Positions 1 to 6,311 of a stretch of DNA of 8,246 bases are shown here, piece after piece; position 1 is the stretch's first letter, and every line of letters starts with the position of its first letter. This DNA is from Gammaproteobacteria bacterium RBG_16_57_12. GTDB lineage: Bacteria > Pseudomonadota > Gammaproteobacteria > RBG-16-57-12. The DNA lies in assembly GCA_001801365.1 (NCBI GenBank), contig MGXL01000042.1, forward strand, positions 1-8,246, written 5' to 3'. The notes under the pieces are model-generated. The model saw nothing but the letters and a program-made list of their open reading frames with translations. It was not told the origin of the DNA and made no database searches. The translations under genes and the position numbers were made by a program.

Positions 1-270
1 CCGCTGCGCATCATGCGTTTCTCCGGTGAGGCGCTGACCGCAGGCGTTGAAGAACATCTGATCGAGGGTGTTCCAGTCAGGGTGTACAGTTCTGAAAAAA
101 CCATGGCGGATTGCTTCAAGTACCGCAACAAAATCGGGATTGATGTTGCGCTGGAGGCGCTGCGGGATTGCCGCGAGCAGAAGAAATGCCGCAATAACGA
201 ACTATGGCATTACGCAAAAATCTGTCGCGTAGCGAACGTCATGCGGCCTTATCTGGAAGCAACCGCGTGA
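1..270 (+). CDS. AbiEi-type antitoxin, C-terminal part (5' end outside window)
   Basis: The reading frame is open from base 1 to the TGA at 268-270, giving 89 residues of a protein that begins upstream. The sequence carries the pattern typical of the AbiEi antitoxin C-terminal domain: an EGVPVRVYSSEKTMADCFKY block (residues about 23-42 of the visible part), then RNKIGIDVALEALRD, and the terminal CRVANVMRPYLEA. In this family an N-terminal winged helix represses the operon and the C-terminal domain counters the toxin; the DNA-binding part lies outside the window. The stop codon is interlocked with the GTG start of the next gene (GTGA), as expected for a coupled antitoxin-toxin operon. The family call is from recognised sequence pattern. 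A type IV antitoxin role is inferred from the family and from the AbiEii-like neighbour. Confidence 0.85.
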   Translation, partial: PLRIMRFSGEALTAGVEEHLIEGVPVRVYSSEKTMADCFKYRNKIGIDVALEALRDCREQKKCRNNELWHYAKICRVANVMRPYLEATA

Positions 271-1193
271 CCAACGACCGGCCCGTCAATCTCCCGGCAT
301 CCATTCGTCAGCGGCTGCTGAATCTCAGCGTCAAGCGTAATGAAGATCCAAATCTTACCCTCACGCGCTATGCCTTGGAGCGCCTGTTGTATCGGCTTGC
401 GCATTCCGAGTACGCTGGACAATTCATACTCAAGGGCGCCATGCTGTTCGCGGTATGGGTGGAGTCGGTGCATCGACCGACGCGTGATCTGGACCTGCTT
501 GGCTTTGGTGACGCGTCCAATGAAAGGCTGACGGTGATTTTCCAGCAGTTTTGCAGCGTGGAAGTCGAGCCTGACGGATTGGCGTTCGATGCCCAAAGCG
601 TGCGTGTCACCGAGATTCGGGAAGGTCAAGGATATCCCGGTCAACGGGTGAAACTGAGCGGGATGCTCGGCACAGCCAGGATCCCCGTGCAGATCGATGT
701 GGGATTTGGCGATGCGGTCACGCCCCAAGCAATAGAGATCGATTATCCAACGTTGCTCGACCTGCCGGCACCCCATATCCGTGCCTATCCACCTGAAACG
801 GTTGTTGCCGAGAAGCTGCAGGCCATGGTGGTGCTGGGCATGCAGAACAGTCGCATGAGGGATTTCTATGATCTCTGGATCATTGCCAGGCAGTTTTCCT
901 TTGATGGTGCTTCGCTGGCAGCGGCTGTACAGGCGACCTTCAAACGTCGCCAGACAGACATTCCCAACACCATACCGATGGCATTGAGTGAGGAGTTCGC
1001 CACTGACGAGCACAAAATCAGGCAATGGAATGCCTTCCTGGCACGCAGCCAATTGGAAGGATCAGATATTGAACTCTCGCCGGTGGTTGACGAATTGCGG
1101 GTTTTCCTCATGCCTGTGGTCAACTCCCTTGTAACTGCCGAAGATTTCAATCTCTCGTGGGAAAGGGGTGGGCCATGGGCAGCTAAGAAGTAA
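267..1193 (+). CDS. AbiEii/AbiGii-family nucleotidyltransferase toxin
   Basis: This gene encodes 308 residues if translation starts at GTG 267, which overlaps the antitoxin stop as GTGA. An ATG at 204 is in frame but would overlap the antitoxin by 67 bp and add an unrelated N-terminus, so GTG 267 is preferred. DNA polymerase beta-type nucleotidyltransferase features are visible: LKGAMLF (residues 55-61) in the place of the GS/GG motif, RPTRDLDL (70-77) with the metal-binding D74/D76 pair, and a third acidic residue in VQIDVGFGD (D144). Further on are AEKLQAM (181-187) and RMRDFYDLW (196-204), characteristic of AbiEii. Family members are toxins of type IV toxin-antitoxin systems that stop growth during phage infection, at least some by nucleotidyl transfer to RNA. 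All catalytic blocks look intact. The length matches the family. Confidence 0.9.
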   Translation: MTNDRPVNLPASIRQRLLNLSVKRNEDPNLTLTRYALERLLYRLAHSEYAGQFILKGAMLFAVWVESVHRPTRDLDLLGFGDASNERLTVIFQQFCSVEVEPDGLAFDAQSVRVTEIREGQGYPGQRVKLSGMLGTARIPVQIDVGFGDAVTPQAIEIDYPTLLDLPAPHIRAYPPETVVAEKLQAMVVLGMQNSRMRDFYDLWIIARQFSFDGASLAAAVQATFKRRQTDIPNTIPMALSEEFATDEHKIRQWNAFLARSQLEGSDIELSPVVDELRVFLMPVVNSLVTAEDFNLSWERGGPWAAKK

Positions 1194-1208
1194 TTTTTAG
1201 TTGGCAGG

Positions 1209-1230
1209 GTGGACACGTTTTTGTACCCAC
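1209..1230. repeat. REP-like hairpin upstream of RAYT remnant
   Basis: GTGG at 1209-1212 pairs with CCAC at 1227-1230, and AC 1215-1216 pairs with GT 1223-1224 around a GTTTTT loop, with a two-base internal mismatch. This is the usual architecture of a REP element. The right arm plus flank (1223-1236, GTACCCACGCGGAA) recurs in reverse complement at 1515-1528 with one mismatch. Confidence 0.55.
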
Positions 1231-1318
1231 GCGGAATGGATGCCGCATTGGGAAATGACCGAACTCTTCGCGCCTCCTGCGCTAACATAACACCAACCGC
1301 TGACGGAACACCGATGCC

Positions 1319-1489
1319 ATGTCTCGATATCGCCGCGCCCATACCGCCGGGGCTTGTTACTTCTTCACGGTGGTCACCTATCGACGCCAACCCATTCTAT
1401 GCGACGATGCGTATTCCATGCCAATCCTGCCACCCCTCATCAGGGTTCGGCGCTGTGCGACGCGGATAACGGCGATGTGGTTGGGGTGA
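1319..1489 (+). pseudogene. REP-associated tyrosine transposase (RAYT) remnant
   Basis: From ATG 1319 the frame reads MSRYRRAHTAGACYFFTVVT followed by YRRQPILCDDA. This matches the conserved N-terminus of IS200-like REP-associated transposases (typically M-x-x-YRRA-x-x-x-G-x-x-YFFTV). After about 31 residues the similarity ends, and the frame stops at 1487-1489 after 56 residues, whereas intact RAYTs are roughly 150-180 residues. The HxH (HUH) motif and the catalytic tyrosine are absent. In the +1-type frame, bases 1462-1503 end in GVMAGE and a stop, which might be a relic of the original C-terminus; that part is only a guess. Inverted REP-like arms flank the remnant. I infer an internal deletion that removed the catalytic core. 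Confidence 0.72.
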
Positions 1490-1514
1490 TGGCGGGTGAA
1501 TGAATCGACGGCCG

Positions 1515-1528
1515 TTCCGCGTGGGCAC
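1515..1528. repeat. Inverted copy of REP-like arm downstream of RAYT remnant
   Basis: TTCCGCGTGGGCAC at 1515-1528 is the reverse complement of 1223-1236 at 13 of 14 positions. The following bases (1529-1546) diverge from the upstream copy, so the second half of this element is decayed. The two arms bracket the transposase remnant, the common layout of a RAYT with REP elements on both sides. Confidence 0.6.
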
Positions 1529-1576
1529 TTTGCAAAATGGGTGGTGTCCATAGATACCCTTACTTACCGAATTATA

Positions 1577-1647
1577 AAGGTTGACAAACAATATCATAAG
1601 GTTGACAATGTGCGTGACGAAGGTTGACAATTATGACGGGTTGATAA
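1577..1647 (+). promoter_or_regulatory. Cluster of AAGGTTGACAA direct repeats before the HATPase-STAS gene
   Basis: Exact copies of AAGGTTGACAA lie at 1577-1587, 1598-1608 and 1620-1630. A degenerate fourth copy, CGGGTTGATAA, lies at 1637-1647, immediately before ATG 1649. Start-to-start spacing is 21, 22 and 17 bp, so the first three fall on about the same helical face. Each copy contains a perfect -35 hexamer TTGACA. TTGACA 1581-1586 is followed 17 bp later by GACAAT (1604-1609), and TTGACA 1602-1607 is followed 18 bp later by GACAAT (1626-1631), so repeats and promoter elements overlap. Binding here by the winged helix of the adjacent protein is an inference; the repeats themselves are seen directly. 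Confidence 0.65.
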
Positions 1648-1648
1648 T

Positions 1649-2686
1649 ATGGCTAAAATACGAAAACGAGGCGAGCAAATCCGTCAGTTTATTCTTGATA
1701 ATGTAGAGCATCACCCAAAGGATGTATCTAACCTTACCGCAAAGACATTTGAAATATCTCGCCAAGCGGTAAATAAACACATCCAGCGCCTCGCCGAACA
1801 AAAATCCTTGCTAGTTCGTGGAACAACACGGAACAAGCACTATATTTTGCATCCGTTAGATCAATGGGAACAAATATATGCGCTTGATGGCACCCTCGAA
1901 GAACACATGGTCTGGCGGAATGAAATACATTCCAGGCTAGATCAACTCCCAGAGAATGTAGTTGACATTTGGCATTACGGATTTACCGAAATGTTAAACA
2001 ACGCAATAGACCACTCATCGGGAACGAATGTAAGTGTGCACCTAAAGAAAACTGCCACAACCACAGAAATTATTATCTATGACAACGGAGAAGGGATCTT
2101 CAGAAAAATACAGCGCGAAATGCAATTGACAGACGAAAGGCACGCTGTTCTAGAATTATCAAAAGGCAAATTAACTACTGACCCCAACAATCATACGGGT
2201 GAAGGCATTTTCTTTTCTTCACGTATGTTTGATGATTACACGATTGTCTCAGGAAACGTGTATTTTTCGCACAGTCACTATGAAGTTGAAGATTGGATAT
2301 TAGAGAATCAAAAGGCTCATTCAGGAACAGGTGTTTTTATGAAGCTCAAAAATAATACTTCCAGAACGGCTAAAAAGGTTTTTGATAGTTTTACATCTGA
2401 TGATGAATACGGCTTTACAAAAACAGTTGTTCCTGTTCGTTTGGCTCAGTATGGTGATGAAAAGTTAGTTTCGCGTTCTCAGGCAAAAAGACTATTGGCT
2501 CGCGTTGATCGTTTTAAAGTAGTTATATTTGACTTTGATGGTGTTGAGACTATAGGACAAGCATTTGCCGATGAGGTGTTCCGCGTTTTTAAGAATTACC
2601 ATCCAGAAATTGAATTGCTTTACATCAACGCTACCAAAGAAGTTACACAAATGATTACCCGGGCCAAATCCAGGATTGAACCGTAA
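1649..2686 (+). CDS. wHTH - GHKL ATPase - STAS-like (DUF4325) fusion regulator
   Basis: This gene encodes 345 residues with three modules. Residues 1-70 form a winged helix, with FEISRQAVNKHIQRL as helix-turn-helix and LLVRGTTRNKHYIL as wing. Residues about 85-235 form a GHKL/HATPase domain: N-box E114-N118 in TEMLNNAIDHS, G1 box D145-x-G-x-G in IYDNGEGI, a G2-like HTGEGI (182-187) and GTG at 226-228. Residues about 255-340 form a STAS-like domain of the DUF4325 type, with VVIFDFDGVETIGQAFADEV (291-310). No DHp histidine or receiver is present, so this is not a classical two-component kinase. The arrangement resembles a SpoIIAB-like ATPase and a SpoIIAA-like STAS protein in one chain attached to a DNA-binding domain. 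The position of the phosphorylated serine in SpoIIAA appears to be glycine here. GC content is visibly far lower than in the dap/reg genes (near 40% in sampled lines), suggesting acquisition by transfer. The Shine-Dalgarno sequence is weak. Physiological role unknown. Confidence 0.82.
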   Translation: MAKIRKRGEQIRQFILDNVEHHPKDVSNLTAKTFEISRQAVNKHIQRLAEQKSLLVRGTTRNKHYILHPLDQWEQIYALDGTLEEHMVWRNEIHSRLDQLPENVVDIWHYGFTEMLNNAIDHSSGTNVSVHLKKTATTTEIIIYDNGEGIFRKIQREMQLTDERHAVLELSKGKLTTDPNNHTGEGIFFSSRMFDDYTIVSGNVYFSHSHYEVEDWILENQKAHSGTGVFMKLKNNTSRTAKKVFDSFTSDDEYGFTKTVVPVRLAQYGDEKLVSRSQAKRLLARVDRFKVVIFDFDGVETIGQAFADEVFRVFKNYHPEIELLYINATKEVTQMITRAKSRIEP

Positions 2687-2699
2687 CGGGCCGCGAGTT

Positions 2700-2714
2700 G
2701 AGCGGCACCCGCTC
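2700..2714. repeat. Hairpin after HATPase-STAS gene
   Basis: GAGCGG (2700-2705) and CCGCTC (2709-2714) form a perfect six-base stem with a CAC loop. The stem extends by a T-G and a T-A pair to 2698-2716. It starts 14 bases after the stop codon of the + strand gene. No T tract follows, so termination at this hairpin is uncertain. Confidence 0.45.
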
Positions 2715-2727
2715 GAACGTGAGCACG

Positions 2728-2763
2728 GTGCAATAAGCAAAGCGCATTGCACGGGATGTTTTT
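2728..2763. terminator. REP-like hairpin with short T run, possible terminator between convergent genes
   Basis: GTGCAAT (2728-2734) and ATTGCAC (2746-2752) are perfect seven-base inverted arms. Inside them GC (2737-2738) pairs with GC (2742-2743) around an AAA loop, with a 2x2 mismatch between. On the + strand a TTTTT run (2759-2763) follows six bases after the stem. The element lies between two genes that converge, where termination is expected. It also resembles dispersed intergenic palindromes common in gammaproteobacteria, so it may simply be such a repeat. Confidence 0.4.
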
Positions 2764-2798
2764 GCATTCGGCGCAATCTGCGACCCGCGTGATCCGGC

Positions 2799-3164
2799 CT
2801 AGCCCTTATCCGGATTGATCAAAGAGTGCAGCTCACGTTCCAGCATTTCCTCGCTGCCCAGATTGAGGTCGATGAGGCGGCGCAGGTGGCTGATGCTGTC
2901 GAGGCCGATGTTGATGCAGTTGAAGCCGACCTTTTCCTTGTCGATGTGGGCGACGGCGGCTTCCATGCTGATGACGACATCGCTGTTGTCGAGGATCACT
3001 TCCAGTAAAAAGTGTTCGCCCAGTTCCACTTTCCAGTCCTGCGGGCAGGTGATCAGGGCGCCCTTGAGGGAGATGTCGAGCAGTTTGCTGTACCAGCTGC
3101 CATTGGGGCTGACCACGTGGGCGGTGGCGTTGAAGGGGATGCGGGTGAAGCGTCTTTTATCCAC
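2799..3164 (-). CDS. PilZ domain protein, c-di-GMP receptor
   Basis: This gene encodes 121 residues from a GTG start (complement of 3162-3164), preceded by GGGAG about nine bases upstream. The protein is essentially a stand-alone PilZ domain. The c-di-GMP binding signature is complete: RRFTR (residues 4-8, the RxxxR motif) and DISLKG (30-35, the D/NxSxxG motif). The tail after residue about 100 is short and acidic, and no other domain is present. PilZ proteins bind c-di-GMP and pass the signal to motility, pilus or exopolysaccharide machinery, but nothing nearby identifies the partner. The gene starts 35 bp after the dapE stop on the same strand, with no visible terminator between, so it is probably co-transcribed with dapE. 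It is the last gene of the minus-strand run and converges on the accessory segment. Confidence 0.9.
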   Translation of the reverse strand: MDKRRFTRIPFNATAHVVSPNGSWYSKLLDISLKGALITCPQDWKVELGEHFLLEVILDNSDVVISMEAAVAHIDKEKVGFNCINIGLDSISHLRRLIDLNLGSEEMLERELHSLINPDKG

Positions 3165-3199
3165 GGATAGGTACTCCCGATTATGGTTTATGTTTTACT

Positions 3200-4450
<1,251 letters not shown>

Positions 4451-5635
4451 TTACTCGCCGGCGTCCGGCATGGTCCGGCGCATGAATTCATCAAACAGAG
4501 GCACGGTGAAATCCAGGATGCCATGTGCGGGGCTGTAGATCATGCCTTTGGCAATCAATTTGGCGCGCACCGGGGCGATGGCCTGCAAGGTGGTGCCCAG
4601 CGCCTCCGCCATGTCGCCGCTGCGATAGGGGCCGGTTCCCAGACCGGCCATGGTGCGGAGAAAATGTTTTTCATTCGCGGTGAGCCGGTCGAAGCGAATC
4701 CGGAAGAAATTGGCATCGAGGCGCTGGACCACGCTGGCCGTGGCGGTTTGCACATCATTCAATGTGATGGGGGAGCGCGGCGCCTGGTTCCAGGCCTGAT
4801 AGCCCCATTCCTGCAGGAAATAGGGATAGCCTTGCGTGCGCCGGACGATTTCCTCCAGGGCCGGCGCCTCGATGCCCGCGCCGGCGCGCTCGATGGGATC
4901 GTGTAACGCTTTGCGCGCATCCGCATCGGCCAGGGCGCCGATCTCGGGGAACATGAACAGCCGCTCGGCATAGGACTTCGACTCGCCGGCCAGTGTCGTC
5001 AGCACCTTCAATCCGGCGCCGAGCAAAACAATCGGCAGTTGACGCTGCTGCATCCGGTGCATCGCCATGATCAGGGCGCTGAGCTCCTCTTTCGAGAGGT
5101 ATTGGATTTCATCGAGAAAGATGGCCACGGCCTTGTTCTTATCCTGGGCCGCCTCGCCCACGGCTTCGAAGAGGCTGGGCAGATCCACTTCCAGACGTCC
5201 GCTGTCGGCGGTGCCTTTCAGGGGCTCGATGTCCAGGCCGACTTCGATATCCGCTATCTTGACCTTGATCGCGGAGACAAAGCTTTGCAGCACCCCAAGG
5301 CCTTTTTTAACCCGGGTGCTCAGGCCGGCCAGCCGGTCGAGCTCAAACAGGACGCCCCGCAGACCAGGCACCAGCAAACTGGCGAGCGCCTGATTCTCAT
5401 GGGCCTCCATGGTAATGGTCAGATAGTCAGCATCCTTGGCCATGCGCAGGATTTCATTGAGCAGCACGGTTTTGCCAACACCGCGGAGTCCCACCATCAC
5501 GATGCTCTTTTCGGACTTGCCGGCCGCCACGCGTCCCAGCAGGATTCTGGCCTGTTCAAGGATCTCATCCCGGCCGACCAGATCCGGAGGGGGCGACCCG
5601 GCGCCGGGGGAGAAGGGGTTTTGAATCGGATTCAT
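4451..5635 (-). CDS. Orphan AAA/STAND-like ATPase with C-terminal winged helix
   Basis: This gene encodes 394 residues. After a proline-rich start comes LVGRDEIL (residues 19-26), the GR box seen before the P-loop in Cdc6/ORC-like and STAND ATPases. Walker A is GLRGVGKT (49-56) and Walker B is AIFLDEIQ (171-178). LLGAGLK (204-210) is a likely sensor strand, followed by ERLFMFPEIGAL and a helical lid with RTQGYPYFLQEWG (266-278). Residues about 317-372, starting LTANEKHFLRTMAG, look like a winged helix. The pattern fits the archaeal-type/AAA_16 ATPase group found as single genes in many bacteria. No nuclease, protease, TM or repeat effector domain is attached. The start ATG has GAGG five bases upstream. 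The role is unknown. Regulation of its own AT-rich promoter is possible because the protein carries a wHTH and a repeat array lies immediately upstream. Confidence 0.78.
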   Translation of the reverse strand: MNPIQNPFSPGAGSPPPDLVGRDEILEQARILLGRVAAGKSEKSIVMVGLRGVGKTVLLNEILRMAKDADYLTITMEAHENQALASLLVPGLRGVLFELDRLAGLSTRVKKGLGVLQSFVSAIKVKIADIEVGLDIEPLKGTADSGRLEVDLPSLFEAVGEAAQDKNKAVAIFLDEIQYLSKEELSALIMAMHRMQQRQLPIVLLGAGLKVLTTLAGESKSYAERLFMFPEIGALADADARKALHDPIERAGAGIEAPALEEIVRRTQGYPYFLQEWGYQAWNQAPRSPITLNDVQTATASVVQRLDANFFRIRFDRLTANEKHFLRTMAGLGTGPYRSGDMAEALGTTLQAIAPVRAKLIAKGMIYSPAHGILDFTVPLFDEFMRRTMPDAGE

Positions 5636-5650
5636 GGCTACCTCGCCGCC

Positions 5651-5720
5651 AAAAGTATACTAAAATATATCAGAGTATACCAGGAATAATGTATACCATA
5701 TTATACATCAATATACTTTG
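5651..5720 (-). promoter_or_regulatory. AT-rich promoter region with phased TATAC array before the ATPase gene
   Basis: TATAC occurs at 5656-5660, 5676-5680, 5692-5696, 5702-5706 and 5712-5716, with TATAT at 5666-5670. The start-to-start steps are 10, 10, 16, 10 and 10 bases. Three of the copies are full GTATAC palindromes (5655-5660, 5675-5680, 5691-5696), the first within an eight-base palindrome AGTATACT (5654-5661). On the minus strand several of these produce -10-like hexamers: TATACT from 5654-5659 and 5674-5679, and TATAAT from 5700-5705. None has a convincing -35 at the right distance. The array stands out sharply from GC-rich surroundings and sits 20-80 bp before the ATPase ATG, consistent with an operator region. 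Confidence 0.55.
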
Positions 5721-5750
5721 TTATAGCCTAAAGCAGGCTGTTAATTGGCG

Positions 5751-6311
5751 TTAATGTTTCACCGGCCGCTTGGCCAGCTTGCGTTGCAATGTGCGCCGGT
5801 GCATGCCCAGGGTGCGCGCGGCGGCGGAGATATTACCCTCGCACTCCATCAGCACTTTCTGGATGTGTTCCCATTCCAGGCGATTCACAGACAGGGTCCG
5901 GTCGGCAACGGGGATGGCCGTGTCACCTTCGTCGCGATGAAAGGCCGCGAGTATGTCATCGGTGTCGGCCGGCTTGGCCAGGTAATGGATGGCGCCCAGT
6001 TTGATGGCTTCGACAGCGGTGGCGATACTGGCATAACCGGTCAGCACGACGATGCGGGTATGGTTGTCCAGCCTTTTCAGGCGTTCGACCAGCACCAGGC
6101 CGGAAGGTCCCGGCATGTTCAGGTCGATCACGGCGTATTCGGGCGCAACCGCTTCCGCCAGCCGGATGCCAGCTTCAACATCATGCGCCGTGTGTACGGT
6201 AAAGCCGCGTTTGATCAGGGCCTGTGACAGCACCTGGCAGAACTGTTCGTCATCATCGACCAGCAGCAGGTTCGGCGCGAGGTTATCCGGTTGATCCGAT
6301 GTAATGCTCAT
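5751..6311 (-). CDS. regA: RegA/PrrA/ActR-type response regulator
   Basis: This 186-residue protein is the usual length for the RegA family. The receiver domain has the acidic cluster DDD (19-21), phosphoacceptor D63 in YAVIDLNMPGPSG, the switch T91 in VVLTGYASIATAVEAIKLGA and the conserved lysine K113 in YLAKPAD. The C-terminal Fis-type helix-turn-helix, EGNISAAARTLGMHRRTLQRKL (158-179), is the RegA hallmark. RegA is the cytosolic DNA-binding partner of RegB and controls genes of respiration, carbon and nitrogen fixation according to redox state in other proteobacteria; the regulon here cannot be read from the window. The ATG overlaps the regB stop as ATGA, so the two are translationally coupled. 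The stop is 115 bp before the ATPase start. Confidence 0.95.
   Translation of the reverse strand: MSITSDQPDNLAPNLLLVDDDEQFCQVLSQALIKRGFTVHTAHDVEAGIRLAEAVAPEYAVIDLNMPGPSGLVLVERLKRLDNHTRIVVLTGYASIATAVEAIKLGAIHYLAKPADTDDILAAFHRDEGDTAIPVADRTLSVNRLEWEHIQKVLMECEGNISAAARTLGMHRRTLQRKLAKRPVKH

Larger units (their letters stand above)
1194..1648. other. Intergenic stretch with decayed RAYT locus and upstream repeats
   Basis: No intact gene is visible over these 455 bases. The stretch contains a REP-like hairpin (1209-1230), the N-terminal remnant of a REP-associated tyrosine transposase (1319-1489), a second REP-like arm in inverted orientation (1515-1528) and the AAGGTTGACAA repeat cluster (1577-1647) that leads into the next gene. 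Open frames on either strand here (for example 1209-1469 + and 1397-1630 -) have no recognisable protein pattern. Confidence 0.7.

Noticed and set aside
249..1052. Minus-strand open frame of 267 codons opposite the AbiEii gene
   Set aside because: It is antisense to a gene with clear nucleotidyltransferase motifs and has no recognisable protein features of its own.
1397..1630. Minus-strand open frame across the repeats before the fusion regulator
   Set aside because: It spans REP-like and operator-like repeats, has no family pattern and would run through the promoter region.
1577..1647. CRISPR-like array from the regularly spaced AAGGTTGACAA repeats
   Set aside because: The repeats are only 11 bp with 9-11 bp between exact copies, far too short for repeats and spacers, and no cas genes are visible. 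An operator array fits better.
5725..5739. AGCCT-N5-AGGCT hairpin after regA as a terminator
   Set aside because: The stem is only five bases, and no T tract follows on the regA strand, so a terminator call is not supported.
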